This document shows, piece by piece, positions 45,819 to 58,030 of a stretch of DNA of 64,000 nucleotides; the first letter of the stretch is position 1, and the number at the start of each line of letters is the position of its first letter. The stretch is from Annona cherimola (taxonomy: Eukaryota > Streptophyta > Magnoliopsida > Magnoliales > Annonaceae), in contig CM059972.1 of assembly GCA_030490835.1 (NCBI GenBank), positions 31,165,452 to 31,229,451 of the forward strand. Reading direction: 5' to 3'. The notes beneath the pieces are model-generated. The model saw only the letters and a list, made by a program, of their open reading frames with translations, searched no databases and was not told the origin of the DNA. A program made the translations under genes and the position numbers.

Positions 45819-48800
45819 TGTACATATTGCAATTAGCTGATTAAATGCTATGTGCAAAAGTTTGTTTAATGAACAATTTCATAGAAAATACAGAATGGGC
45901 CGCCGCAACCTTAAGTTCCAGCAACAAATACTATTACCGAAAATTAATTTATTTTAGCGAGATATTAACATAAAATTGTGTTTAGAGCCAGAAAAGCAAA
46001 ATCAGTTTCCATATATAAATATAGTTTTTCCGACAATTTAATTTAGCGAAAAAAAAGCATCTGAAAATAAGAGAAGATTTTATTAAGCGTGTGAATAAGC
46101 CAATTTTAAACTGAAAACTGAAAAGCCAATGAAAAACTAACATTTTTTTCCCCTGGAGATAGGCATTAAGCAGTCCATTGTTGCGTTGAAAACCTAGTTT
46201 AGCTACATAGGCGTTTTGCTCAAAGTTCAAAGTATATGTTTTACAAGCCAAACGCTGTTGGATTGTTCGCCACAACAAAAACAATACCTGGTTGATCTCA
46301 CAAATAATAAACTACAAGTGTCCACGTACACTTAGATGCAACTGACCGCCCACATAAATGCTTAGAAATCATATGCTAGGTGAAACGTTCTTTTGGTCCG
46401 AACAGTTAGAATTGTGGATTTCTTGAATTGAAACCTACACACTCTCTCTGGATTTTTGTATAGAATGATTTCTGCTGTTGCACCTACACAAGTTTGTAAT
46501 GTGTAAATAGTAAAAAATTACTCATCTTTTAATATGATTTGATATCTTAACTACTTAATAATAATGATCCAATATTTTACTTTTGAAATATTTTTAAAAA
46601 ATATAAACAATATATCATGTTTATCCAGTATATATTTATTTATGCTTTCAAAAACTTGTATTGCAAACTGTTATATAGTTTATATACTATATATGATACA
46701 GTTTTGCTATACAAGTTATATAGTTTATATACTATATATTATACGGTTTTCAAAATTTTTAATGATTATAAATTCACTCACAAAAGAAACATTTTTTTTT
46801 TCCAAGTGTAAGTTTCCAATAAATTTTATTTTTGATAGCATGATCAAACAATATGTATTGAACATGATAAATGATTTAGATTTAAAAAATATATTTAAAA
46901 TTTTAAAATTAAGGATAAATATGAAGCTTACATGCTTACGTCATGCTTACGTGAGTATTGATAATTATCCATTACATAATTATGCTATCTTTATTATTTT
47001 TTTATATTTCAATCATTTTTTAGATCTTCTTATATAGCGACTGTATTTATTTTAGATTTATTTTATTTTCTTCTAATTATTATCACTATTATATCACATT
47101 ATTCTCCTATTTTTAAAATTTTTTCCATTTACAATTTTTTGCTTTTACTTTTTTATCTTTCGAAATACCACCTAAATTCTAATAGTCACTTATTTATATA
47201 GCTGCGGGCACAGGGCAATGTACGATCTGCTTTCCAATTTGCGGCCTGCTAGGCGGTTATAGAACATTTATATACAAAGTTTCAATTTTGGGCCTAATTG
47301 ATTGGATTTGAGGGGAAAATAAATTGACACTCAAGAAAGAAAATTTCAAATTTTTTTATGGGAAAGAAAATTTTCAATTAATACCCTTCGTAGAATTTTT
47401 GTTTTTATTTTATCCGAAATTATATCCGTTTATCCATTTTCAATTGATGATAAATAATGTCATTTGACCATGCACGACACATGTTCAGTCCTCAAACGCT
47501 GGTAAATGCATGCATCAGCAATTAATTCAATTCAGGTTAGCATTTATTACGAGGCTGATCGGACCCAGCTAACACTAATAACGGAAGCCAGTAATTTCCC
47601 ATTTTTTCTTATCTTAATCAAAACATATATATCTTGCTCTCCTTAATTAAAGAATATTTTCCATGTGGCTCCAACGGCATCCCATTTCGTCAGCTTCAAT
47701 AATGTTTTCCATGCAGGTAGGAGCATCATGTCAACATCCAGCCACCACCGCCCTGTTAGACTCATACAAATATCCCATTTTTGGGGGGGAAAAAATTCTT
47801 TACAATGCACTTGTGACATATTCTATGAATTCCTTTCTTAATTCTCAGCAGAGGGTTTGTAAACTACATCCCTTCCATTTCAATTTTATTTTTCCGTATG
47901 AAGCTGAATTTGTAGATCATGTCATTACAAATTTTTTATATGAAATCACGTTTTTGCATCAAACTATAAATTTATCTTCATAATAAACACAATCGATTTA
48001 GAACATCTGGAGTTAACCCTCAATAACATTTGTAGCTAAATACAAATCGATGTCAATCGTACAAACCAGTTTGTTGGTGCATATACTTTGTTTGCAGCTA
48101 AATGAAATAAAATGTATTTAAAAAATTTAGTTTTTATGTATTTTGATTATTTTCACCGTTGAGATGATCAAGTGGTTAATGTGAGTGCATAAGAGTGTAT
48201 AATGTTAGAAGTTATGATTCAAAGTTGGATAAAGACGTTATATGATATAAAAAAAAAAATTGTATTCTGATGATCCAAACGGTCAAAACTACAAGCCTTG
48301 CATCCATCACTAATATGGTATTTGTTGGGTTCCGTGATCCTTTCAATATTGATTACCCCAACAAAAAAAATCAAATTTGGGATCGAATTAGTGGCTGATC
48401 CAAGGGTCGAAATATTCTAATCAGAACTAGTATTTTAATTCTGTTAAAATTTCTCACCCCATTGAAGGTCGGACAAATACAATGAAGGCGATGATGGCAA
48501 TTCCTTCAAATTCCATTCTAAAAAAAATTAACAACCTGTCGGGTAATAATTAAGAATAAGTATCAATTTTCTTCTTGTTTTATCGTCGTTTAATGGATGG
48601 AATGTTGTTCATTTTTAAGTCTTATTTTCTCATTTACCTATATTAGTCCATGTTACAGCAAAGTTAGGATTTCATGAAAACAACAAAGAGAGGGCTACAC
48701 CAACCAGCAGCCGCCATGGAGTAGATGTTTAGATGAAATGAGAAAAGTGCCTATATGTCTCACATGAGCAAGTAGGCTAATCCATACATGCTAATGACCA

Positions 48801-49639
48801 TTAATTTGTGGATTATGTTCGTGGGGCCCGTTAGAACATAGACGGTCCAAATCATTGATAAATTCTAATACTGTCTAATTGGAGGAAAAGATTACTGAAG
48901 ACAAAGGAACTCCAACCACTATAGACAGATCATGAAATCTGCAGCAGCTTAGAAGGAAGCCAAAATAAGCTTCTCTCTTTCTTTCTGTCTCTCTCTCTTT
49001 TTTTTCTTTTTTTGAATTAAGCTTCTCTCTCTCCAGTTTTAGAGATATGGTTCCAAGATCAGTAGGTCACATTATTGTCGTCCTCGATCTAGACAATCCA
49101 ACGGCTCGAAAAGAGAGATTTTCCTAAGTATGTCTTCATCCCCCATGCCATTTTCTGGATAGCTTTTCGTCAATGCCAGGATATTAATTGCTTAATCCAA
49201 GCTTCATGCATTCATGCATGCCTCTTTCTCCGTCATATATACGTCTTACCTAAAATTTTCAAGCCACGAGCCAAAGCTCCTTAATTTGTCTTCAAAAGCT
49301 CCCAACATATATAGGAATGTAGAAAGGTTTATTGGGCATTTTACCCTAAATTAAAATGTGTAAGTACATTTTACAGTACCATTATTTTAGTGTATTTGCA
49401 ATTACATTTCCAACAAAATATTTCATCATAAATAGTCAATATAGTGCGTAAAATGTTTTGTTGCCAAGAAATCAAAGTTAATTTGAAGCGATGCATTTAC
49501 AAAGAGTAAAATAACACCATTTTCTAAAATATAAATTTGTCATCCTTGTGGCTTATTACAAGAAAATTTCGTATATACAATAATACGAGATATGAGATAT
49601 GATGTTGTTAGTACAGGCTAAATAATACATTTCTTAGAC
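45819..49639. other. Intergenic DNA, no supported gene
   Basis: Contains a 48-bp tandem duplication at about 46668-46752 (TTATATAGTTTATATACTAT in both copies), a 12-bp duplication CATGCTTACGT near 46929-46951, a decayed Tourist-like body at 47040-47165 and a SINE-like fragment at 48165-48270. 48840-49100 is a little less AT-rich with CT-rich tracts. Nothing codes convincingly. Confidence 0.4.
48165..48270 (+). mobile_element. Possible SINE fragment
   Basis: An A-box-like TGATCAAGTGGTTAATGTG, a B-box-like ATGATTCAAAG and a run of A at about 48250-48260 occur in the right order over 100 bp. Confidence 0.35.
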
Positions 49640-49800
49640 AGGATTATATACACTTTTTTTTTGTTTTTCATGAACTTATTAATTTAGGTATATTTAATAT
49701 ATAATCTGAGTTTTACTATTTTTGAAAATGTGTATATATTTTTTATTTTTAAGCATACTGATATCTTAGCCATTTTGAAACAAAAAGCATTGCATATAAT
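49640..49800. mobile_element. Half foldback MITE G
   Basis: One arm of the shared-core family: AATTTAGGTATATTTAATAT and GAGTTTTACTATTTTTGAAA at 49680-49726. The second arm is absent; a Tourist-like element begins 16 bp later. Confidence 0.5.
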
Positions 49801-49815
49801 TTGAATTTTTTTTTG

Positions 49816-50035
49816 GGTGTGTTTGGTATTTCACTAAAAAATGTCTTTTTATCTTTAACTTTTTTCTTTCATAACTCTCTTATTTTAAAATTATATATAA
49901 CTGCTTTGCTTTTTCATAACTTTTCATAAATTATCTTATCTAATTTAACATTATTTTCTTTACTCTTCTATATTACATCTATCATATTCTATCATTTTCC
50001 TTGTTTTCAAAAATATTTTCATACACCTGAAAAAT
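49816..50035. mobile_element. Tourist-like MITE (T15)
   Basis: The left end GGGTGTGTTTGGTATTTCAC is well preserved and the pyrimidine-rich body follows. The right end (ATACACCTGAAAAAT) is decayed. Confidence 0.5.
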
Positions 50036-50079
50036 AACTACATTTGTTTATACGCAAGACATGTTAAAATCCCATAATG

Positions 50080-50358
50080 TTCAAGGCACTTGGCGGTGGG
50101 GGTGTCATGGTCGGGGGTTCAAACCCCATGATGGGATTTCGTCCCTGTGCAGAAGATTTCCAATATGTGGGAGTTATGGTCTCCCATTAAGAAGAGTGTT
50201 TAGTCTTCTCTCTTGTTTGGAGTAAGAAAAAATATAAAAAGAATACTTAGGGTTGATTTATAAGATGAAATGAGATAAACTGATGTAAAGATTCCTGAGC
50301 TCGATTGTAGTATAAGTCGAGGTGAGATGTAATATAGGAAGACTAATAAAAAAAAAAG
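50080..50358 (+). mobile_element. tRNA-derived SINE, full length
   Basis: The A-box region is CTTGGCGGTGGGGGTG (50089-50104) and the B box GGTTCAAACCC (50116-50126). Then follows a body shared with the copies at 27.8, 39.1 and 42.1 kb (GGGATTTCGTCCCTGTG, GTGGGAGTTATGG, GTCGAGGTGAGATGTAATAT). It ends in ACTAATAAAAAAAAAA. This is the best preserved member. Confidence 0.75.
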
Positions 50359-51194
50359 ATGTATTCAAAAATGCAAGCTACATACTTATTTGCATCCAAA
50401 TGATATCAAATTGCTTCATTTAAGAATATTTGTTGCAGTGAATTTTTTTATCTCCAAATCTCAATTTAAAAACCTATTTTAATGCTAGCTAATTTTGTCG
50501 GGCAACAACATCAGTTACTTTTATTTGCTTATAAAATATTAGTAAATATTTAAATATATTCTGTTGGCATGTATCTTTCTTTTCCTAGATTTAATTCCCT
50601 GTCATTCTGATAAGATACCCGCGTCCTGGGAAGACGACGACGAGACTGGCCACTTGGTTTTCATCGGCGGTCGTCGATGGATTTGAAGAAGCAAACACCA
50701 ACACAACCACGTCCAGACGACGATATATACGCCATAAATTAGTTTATTGTTTTTTTTTTTTTCCCAAGAAAACGACGGCCGAAGGGGAATTTAGGCCCCA
50801 CCTCAGCATGCAATTTTTTATTTCTTCATTTATCTGTTAAAAAAATGCATTCCTACTACACAAGACAATCGCTTGGGACGCCAAAGCCCATGGGTCGGCC
50901 ACTCCACATATTCCATTTCTAAGGTCTTTTATTTTATGTTTATGCATGGGCATTTGATTAAAGAAATTATTATGTATTATTATTTTAAAAGCCATGCATG
51001 ACATGGACGTGTTTGGAATTAACAAAAAAGATGGATGACTAGGCTATTAGCAGCCGAGCCGTAGATTATTACATTATACATACCCCAAAGTAGAATATTC
51101 TATCCATAAATCAATTGGGACGGTAATGCTGGATCCTTCACAGTCATTTGGAAAGTGTATCTAAATTATGTCGCATCTCAAGTATGCATGAGTT
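50359..51194. other. Intergenic DNA, nothing identified
   Basis: A small GC-rich island at 50620-50720 (CGTCGTCTTCC-type words) has no useful frame. The remainder is AT-rich. Confidence 0.4.
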
Positions 51195-51612
51195 TTGCCT
51201 TTAATTTCAAATATATCCATAATATTTCAATAATTGTGAATCCAAATATACCCGGGCAATTGCCTAAACTCCCGCTATTCCAAATATACTGGTATAGTTT
51301 GCCTAAAATCTCATTAGTACCCACTCTTATGTGAAATAACAAATATGCTCAAGTCCTAATTATGATTCTATATTTAAAAACTCACATTCAAATAATATAC
51401 AATTATATAGTTATAAAAATATTAAAACTTTATTTGGATATGAATTTTTAACCTCGAATTATACCTGTGACTTAATTATATTCATCATTTCACAAAGGGG
51501 TATGAGTATAAATGAGATTGTGGGCAATTTATGTAGATATATTTGGAATTATTGAAACACTATAGATATATTTAGAATTAGAGGCAAAAGTTCTGAGTCT
51601 GTTTGAAATTTT
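51195..51612. mobile_element. Foldback MITE, long imperfect palindrome
   Basis: The left arm (GAGTTTTGCCTTTAATTTCA, AATATATCC, ATATTTCAATAATT, GGGCAATTGCC) pairs with the inverse of the right arm (GCCCACAATCTCATTTATAC, ATAGTGTTTCAATAATTCC, CTAATTCTAAATATATC). The tips are too diverged to give a target duplication. Confidence 0.55.
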
Positions 51613-53202
51613 ACCTTACAATTATTTTGTTAGTTTAGCGGTCCGCATTTATTCATAGGTTATTACCTGTCAATGAGTACAGTATTATAAGGAAAAATGC
51701 AAATTTCTAATTTTTTAAAAAAATTTATAATTTCTTTTTATGATATCTACAATTCAGGCTCAATTCACCTTACAATTTTTATCTTACACTTTTCTTAATT
51801 GATAATGATTAAATACATCAGCAAGAAGAGAAGACTAACACTCCTAATCACCTAAACAGAACATCAATGTAATATATATATATATATATGAATACACATT
51901 AAAAAAAAACACAAGATCAAGACTTTACCCACCAAGCTATGTGCGTATTGTTGTTTTAAAAAAAAAAAAAAAAAATTCTTTAAGACCCACTTAAAATTTT
52001 GAAAAATATCTTAAAATACAACTCCCAAATGACATCCGGTTTGCATAAAGAGTGGCTGCACCAAAATTTTTGTCAAACAGCAGATGTGTCTGATTATTCC
52101 CCCATTATTTTAAAATTGAGGCTTTTAAAATTTATTTCCTTCCAGCGGTCGTTGCCGCGTGAAGTTTGGCACGTTGACGTCGAACCAAGGAAAGGTACGT
52201 CATTTTATATGGTTTATATTTCTATCTGAGAACATGATTTGGGGATTAAAAATTCCATTGCCGGATAATTAATATTTATTAAAGAGATAAATATGGATAT
52301 GCAACGCATATCGGGCCGTCCATCCGTGTATCCACCCAATGGATGTGACATAATCCAATTAAGCATTAGCAAGTTTCACGTGTGGGGTCCACCCGGTCTT
52401 GCTAAAATAAGGATTAAGAAAACATGGGCTCGGCTCTCGGAATTCGCAGAAAATGAAAATGAGAAGAGAAGGGAGTGCGTTTGGTAGATTCATGTTTTTT
52501 TACAAGCAGCTGTTGGTGAATTATAAGGGCATGTATGGCTTAGCATTTCTAAACCGCACATTTGCAAGAAGTATGAAGGAGTGGTTTACCCTATTTGAGG
52601 GATGAGGAGAATGTAAAAATAAAAAAGATATACAGCGTAGTTGTTCAGGAAAATATGAGAAAGTAGTTAGGAAGATAGAGAAAATGATTATAATATAAGA
52701 ATAAAAAAGGTAATTTCCGTTCTCATTCTTCTCTATCCAAACATAAACTAAATGTAGAAATTTTCTTACTATTTATCTATTTTTTGGGAGACACTACACT
52801 TCAATACTTCTGCAAAATACTTCTAAAACCTTGAAAAGTATTGGTCGCTTGAATTAATACACAGCCAAACTGGCCCCAACACGTTTATCTTATTCGGAAA
52901 ACCAAAAAAAAGTGTGCGTAGCTATGTCAAAGAAGTGTTTCCATATAATTTTCTTCATTTTTCATATATTGATAATTGATATAAAATTCAATTTATTCAA
53001 TGTATTTAACATCATTTGTTTAACTAGAAGATCAAGTTCCACTTAATTCAAATATTCGTTAAAAAATGAATATATTTATGTGTAAATTAGGAAAAATATT
53101 TAGATCCATTCACATATGTATTAAAATATAATAATACTTTATATAATCATTTGCCATATAGTAACGACATTTTAAATGATTTAGATTTTAAAAATGAGCC
53201 CT
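51613..53202. other. Intergenic DNA with one possible MITE
   Basis: A poly-A-flanked fragment at 51900-51975 looks like an inverted SINE head. 52527-52877 starts GGGCATGTATGGCTTAGC and ends with the inverse of GGGGCCAGTTTGGCTGTG, suggesting another small inverted-repeat element. 52280-52480 is slightly GC-richer but has no recognisable product. Confidence 0.35.
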
Positions 53203-53565
53203 GATCTTTTCGGGCCGGATGCACCGCTGCCTGCGTGCGTACGGCCCAAAAACTTATTTTTTTTATTTTTTCATGGGCAAGTAAATCTAGGTGTACTAAA
53301 TCTATAAACCAAGTTTTACCATTTTTGTATGTTTTAAGTATTTATTTTAGATTTTTAAACACAGTAGCATTTTCATAATTTTTGGGTCTCAAAAAATTAC
53401 AGAAATGCCACTGTGTTTAAAAATTCAAAACAAATACTTAAAAACATCCAAAATGGTAAAAATTAGTTTATAGATTTAATACACTTAGATTTACTTGCCC
53501 ATGAAAAAAATAAAAAATAAATAAGTTTTTGGGCCAAACGCACAAAGACAGTCGTGCGTCCTGCC

Positions 53566-54753
53566 CAATGTTGTCAGAACCGAACCGGTGATTGAACCGG
53601 TAAAGAAACTGGTCTAGTTCGAACCGGTTTGACCGGTTAATCAAATCGGTTCGAACCGGTAACGTCAACATGACATATTTATGACATCATAATATTGAAT
53701 TTTTTAAAATTTTAACTAAATATATTGATAAACTTATGTTTTTATAAATCCTAAATATATATGTTGGATTTTAAGGACCACAATATAAGAACAAAACATG
53801 CATGAAAAAATTAATAGCGAGTTTTAAAAAATTAAGTACATTAACTGAATTTATTTATAAAAGCTAAACCATAATTCTAATTCTATTTGTAAAATCTAAA
53901 TTCTAAACCTTTTAGTAAAAATCAGTCTTAAATTGAATTCTGAGTTGAAATTCAAATTAACACTTTACATTTATCCTCTCAACAAATATTTGCAATTTAT
54001 TTTTGATCATTTTATAATTATTAACTTCAAATTCATTACAAAAAAATATAAAATGAGTTACAGACTACTAAACATGTTAAAATTTATTAAATGAAGATTA
54101 AAGCATTGAAAATTTGAAATAATGAAATGTGAATATGCTGCGTTGCAGTTTCAGCTGCTGACCGGAGAGACGGCGACAGGGAGACAGCGACCGGAGCAAG
54201 CAAAGGCAGAGACGGCGACCGGAGCAAGCAGAGGCAGAGACGGCGGGCGGCAGTGCGTGCCTGACGAGTCGACGACGACGGAGACAATGGCACGGGCGAG
54301 GGCCGCGAGGCAGAAACAGCGCAGCAGCACTGCGGATGCAAACGCCGACGAAGACGATGGCTGCGGACCCGAACGGCGACGAAGACGACACAGATGAGTG
54401 CAGCGGACGGGGACGAGGAAGATAAAGGCCTGGATGGCCAATGGCTGCGAGTGCAGCAGACGGCGACGAGGAAGAAAGAGGGGCTAGGGTTTCCAGCAAG
54501 GGGATTCGCCGATTCGGGCGTCGGCTGATCGATCGATTCGATCCTTCCGTCGATTTTTTTTTAAAATATATATATTTATTATTTGTTTATGCTACGACCG
54601 GTCGAACCCGGTTGAACCGGTAACTACGGTTCGACAGCCGGTTCACCGATTCGGGCGGTTTTCTGCTTTTGAACCGAACCGTAGGGTTTTGAACCGGACT
54701 TGGGACCGGTTCCCGGTCGAACCAGCCGGTCCGGTCCGGTTTTAATAACATTG
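53566..54753 (-). mobile_element. Non-autonomous hAT element 2, perfect 8-bp duplication
   Basis: A 1,188-bp element with ends CAATGTTGTCAGAACCGAAC and, inverted, CAATGTTATTAAAACCGGAC, flanked by GTCCTGCC on both sides (53558-53565; 54754-54761). The tip CAATG fits the hAT consensus. Subterminal regions are dense in AACCGG and GGTTCGAACC words. It is the same family as 15789-18008 in reverse orientation: both share the long AACCGG region, a TATATATATTT-AAAAAAA-TC tract and an AT-rich arm (AACATATATATTTARGATTT, TATCAATATAT). No transposase. Confidence 0.82.
54135..54545 (-). other. GC-rich, 5'-UTR-like segment inside hAT 2
   Basis: On the minus strand a TATATATATTTT tract is followed by ATCGATCGATCAGCC, GGAAACCCTAGCCCC (a telo-box AAACCCTAG, frequent in plant 5' leaders) and TCGTCGCCGTC-rich DNA with open frames in several phases. 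GTCTCTGCCTTTGCTTGCTC-like words repeat in tandem. The sequence is unrelated by eye to the GC-rich segment in hAT 1 though it occupies the same place. No product is recognised. Confidence 0.45.
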
Positions 54754-54771
54754 GTCCTGCCTGAAAAGATC

Positions 54772-55793
54772 AAATGACTTTAAAAATATACTTTAAAATT
54801 GATATTTAACTTTTGAAGAATTGATTTTTTTCTACAAGACTTCAAAGAACTGATATTTAGTGTTAAATCAATTTATTATATTGATTTTGCACATTTGTGG
54901 ATGAAGTTCATGTTCACTAATATTAATAACCGAAAGAGTTTTGATGATAATATAAACAATACCAAATATAATAAATGAAATGAATTTTCCTGAGATTACA
55001 TAAAAAACAATTTCAGCTGGTCATAGTCGGAAACAGACGTAGGGTTTTTTGCAAAACAAATTATGGAAGTATAATTGTGTTTTAGCTCGTGCATTTTGAT
55101 GTTTTGCAGAATAGACATTATAGATTTCAATCCCTACTGTTGACATTTGTGAAATTTTATATCTTGTTTGTGTAGCATTTACATACGACAAACTCTCGTT
55201 GAACGCACGTTTGCAGGAAGCATGCATGAACGTAGTTTATCGTAAATGTGAAAATTTTCTTATTATTTGCTTATGCTGGGGATGGGTGTCTGCTTCCATA
55301 AAAATCTTCATTGTCCAATCTTCATTAATATGTTGATAGTTGATGGAAAATTTAATATATTACTAAAAGTTATTTTTTAAGTGGTATATTCAACATCTAA
55401 ATTATCTAAAATATCATTGCTACGTAGATAAATTATTTTATAAAGTATTTTTATATTCCAATACATATATAAATGTATCTAATCAATTTTCCTAATTTAC
55501 ACATGAAATATCTAATTTTGAGCAAATCTAGCCCATGCATATATTTGATTTAGATGAAACTTATTTTTTAGTTAAATAAATTATGTCAAATATAATAAAT
55601 GGATTAAATTTTCTATGATTATTTTAAAAATAAAGAAGATTACACAAAATCACTTCTATATAATTCGGTTGCATAGAAGCGGAGCCTGTAAAGAAATTCT
55701 ACTTTGGGTATGTTTGGCAATACTTTTGTTCATGTGTCATTACTTTTGGAAATTTTAGGAGTGTTTGGCCGGAAACGAAAAATGCAGCCTTTG

Positions 55794-55861
<68 letters not shown>

Positions 55862-56087
55862 TTTTATGTTTGTAGAAAGCATCCGATTGATACTTTGCAC
55901 CAAAGTACAACCAGTGTAGTTTTTATGTGTATGGCAATTAGGCCAAAAAGGCCCTTTAATGCTCTGGTAAAGTACCCTTACATAGCTATCTTATTTGGAA
56001 GATGGAAAGAAAGGTGCAGTTATATTTGTTATTTTAAAAGGGAGCATGATTATATACATTGTGATATATTTTAAGCTAAAATACAAT
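54772..56087. other. Intergenic DNA with dispersed repeats
   Basis: 55029-55175 is a diverged direct copy of 56498-56640 (AATTGTGTTTTAGCTCRTG, ATTTTGATRTTTTGCA, TTTGTGAAATTWTATATC). 55350-55540 matches 24690-24900 in IDD intron 2 (ATTTTATAAAGTATT, TTTGAGCAA). An (ATA)n run is annotated separately. No gene. Confidence 0.45.
55794..55860. repeat. (ATA)n microsatellite, about 22 units
   Basis: An uninterrupted trinucleotide run of about 67 bp; it creates a spurious poly-isoleucine frame. Confidence 0.9.
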
Positions 56088-56420
56088 ATCCATTTATGTT
56101 ATCTTATTTTATTTTTATTTAGTTTTTTCTTCATAAATATATTTTCCTAGTTATATTCAATCCATATATTAAGTTTTGTCATTTTACAATACTTTTATAT
56201 ATTTATTTTTTAAAAATCACCAATTTCAAGGGCATTTAAGTCATTTTCTACCCATTAAAAATTTAATTTTAAAAAGTCAAAAATAAATATATAAAAGCAT
56301 TATAAAATGGCAAAACTTTGTATATAGATTGAATACACTTAGAAGAACATATTTATGAAAAAAATTAAAAAAATATAACTAATTATAAAAATAAATTAAT
56401 GTTGTATTTTAACCTTAAAT
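56088..56420. mobile_element. Foldback MITE H
   Basis: The left arm (TTTTTCTTCATAAATATATT, TTATATTCAATCCATATATT, AAGTTTTGTCATTTTACAAT at 56123-56196) pairs with the inverse at 56300-56365. This is a diverged form of the shared core. The outer part (TAAAATACAAT / ATTGTATTTTA) also pairs. Confidence 0.6.
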
Positions 56421-56494
56421 ATATCATGATATATATATAGTCAAGCTCCTTTTAAAAGATATTTAGTCATAGTTAGAAATAACCCCACATAAAA

Positions 56495-56860
56495 TCCTAA
56501 GTAGGGTTTTTGTAAAATAAACCATGCGAATATGTATAATTGTGTTTTAGCTCATGTATTTTGATATTTTGCAAACTAGATGTTATAGGTTTTAATACTA
56601 CTGTTGGAATTTGTGAAATTATATATCAGGAGATGCTATAAATTTTCCCAAAACGCTAAATATATCCCCAATATTTGTGAAATTGCATATCTAGAGAAGT
56701 TGTTATAAATTTTTTCCTTAAACGTTGAAAACTACAAGCACATTCATTTTGCAGAGATTTGGAGCTTACAGTATATGTCGTAAAATGTCAAAGCACAGTG
56801 CCAAAATACAAGTGTGCATACTGACAGGTCTGTTATGCAAAACGCCAATAATAATTACCC
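56495..56860. mobile_element. Foldback element with related half copy at 55.0 kb
   Basis: The left arm (GTTTTTGTAAAATAAACCAT, TATAATTGTGTTTTAGC, TATTTTGATATTTTGCA) pairs approximately with the inverse of 56755-56850 (GCGTTTTGCATAACAGACC, CACTTGTATTTTGGCAC, TTTGACATTTTACGAC). The termini are not fixed. Confidence 0.45.
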
Positions 56861-57009
56861 CTTTAAATTTTAGTAAGACAGGTATGAAAACCTATTTGGC
56901 TGAGATTACTGCACTTTATAGAAGAGCATCTCATCTTAACTTTTCCTGATGGGATTGGTCCCATCTAATCAACCGTTGTCAAATGTACATAATTTAAAAT
57001 ATATATAGA

Positions 57010-57350
57010 GAGAGGAATATTCAGGTGTGGCATCGCTGAAATGAGCCACATATGATCATCAAATCATAATCTACTCCACCCATTGTATTTAGAATAATAT
57101 ATTCTATTATCATACTAATTTTCATCCCAATCAGATATGTATATGGGCCCCATATGAAAATGATACAAATTCAACGTACTAAAATAGTTTTATATAAATA
57201 ACAACTTTAAAGTGGTTTTTTCAACATGTAAACCATTTGCTATAAAATTTATATATAGATAAATGATTGTATAAAGTTTCATTGCATTCTAATATGTGTG
57301 GGGCTCATTTTTTATCAAATGTACTGCTGTTTCAATGCAGTTGTGCTACA
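57010..57350. repeat. First copy of the ATTC-GGTGCAGCATCGC repeat
   Basis: Starts ATTCAGGTGTGGCATCGCTG and follows the same order as the arms at 57365-58030 (CCACCCATTGTATTTAGAAT, AATTTTCATCCCAATCAGAT, AACAACTTTAAAGT). It then changes to a segment like 24.7 and 55.4 kb (TATAAAGTTTCATTGCATTC) and ends GCAGTTGTGCTAC. TA tracts lie at both ends. Confidence 0.55.
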
Positions 57351-57364
57351 TATATATATATATA

Positions 57365-58030
57365 GAGATATATTCTGGTGCAGCATCGCTGATGGGCCCC
57401 ACATGATCATGAAATCATGATCTACTTCACCCATTGTATTTAGAATAATGTATTCTATTACCATACCAATTTTCATCCCAATCAGATATGTATATGGGCC
57501 CCATCTGAAAATGATACAAATCCAACGTAATAAAATAGTTTGATGTAAATAACAACTTTAAAGTATCTGATTAAGATGAAAATTGGTATGGAGATAGAAT
57601 ACATTATTCTAAATACAATTGATGGAGTAGATCGTGTGGGGCCCATTTCAGCGTTGCTGCACCGGAATGCTGCACCGGAATGGGGCTCGTATATATATAA
57701 AGAGAGAGCTGTTCCGGTGCAGTTGCCCAAAAATGGGCCCCATATGATCATAAAATCATGATCTACTTCACCCATTGTATTTAGAATAATGTATTCTATT
57801 ACCATACCAATTTTCATCTCAATCAGATACTTTAAAGTTGTTATTTACATCAAACTATTTTATTACGTTGGATTTGTACCATTTTCAGATGAGGGCCATA
57901 TACATATCTGATTGGGATGAAAATTGGTATGGTAATAGAATACATTATTATAAATACAATGGGTGGAGTAGATCATGATTTCATGATCATGTGGGGCCCA
58001 TCAGCGATGCTGCACCAGAATATTTCTCAT
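57365..58030. repeat. Palindrome of two palindromes, about 660 bp
   Basis: The left unit (57368-57672) is itself an inverted repeat with a long left arm and a short right arm; the right unit (57714-58018) is its mirror, short arm first. Both begin or end with GGTGCAGCATCGCTGA-type tips. The long arms (CCACCCATTGTATTTAGAAT, AATTTTCATCCCAATCAGAT, TACAAATCCAACGTAATAAA, AACAACTTTAAAGTA) pair across the whole block. The centre is a 40-bp TATA/GAGA spacer between CTGCACCGGAATG and TTCCGGTGCAG. Apparent open frames on both strands are a by-product. Confidence 0.75.

Larger units (their letters stand above)
53203..54771. mobile_element. Foldback MITE F, interrupted by hAT 2
   Basis: The left end GATCTTTTCGGGCCGGATGC pairs with the right end (inverse GATCTTTTCAGGCAGGACGC) only when the inserted hAT is skipped. 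The arms pair through CCCAAAAACTTATTTTTTTT and CATGGGCAAGTAAATCTAGG. The core lies at 53286-53325 and, inverted, 53453-53490. Without the insert it is about 370 bp. Flanks share AAATGA. Confidence 0.75.

Noticed and set aside
54122..54560. Overlapping frames of 90-133 codons in the GC-rich part of hAT 2
   Set aside because: Open in several phases at once because of GC-rich repeats; lies inside a transposon with no recognisable product.
55704..55919. Frame with poly-isoleucine
   Set aside because: Translation of the (ATA)n microsatellite.
57482..57817. Minus-strand frame of 111 codons (and plus-strand counterpart)
   Set aside because: Produced by the palindrome; the same peptide words occur on both strands.
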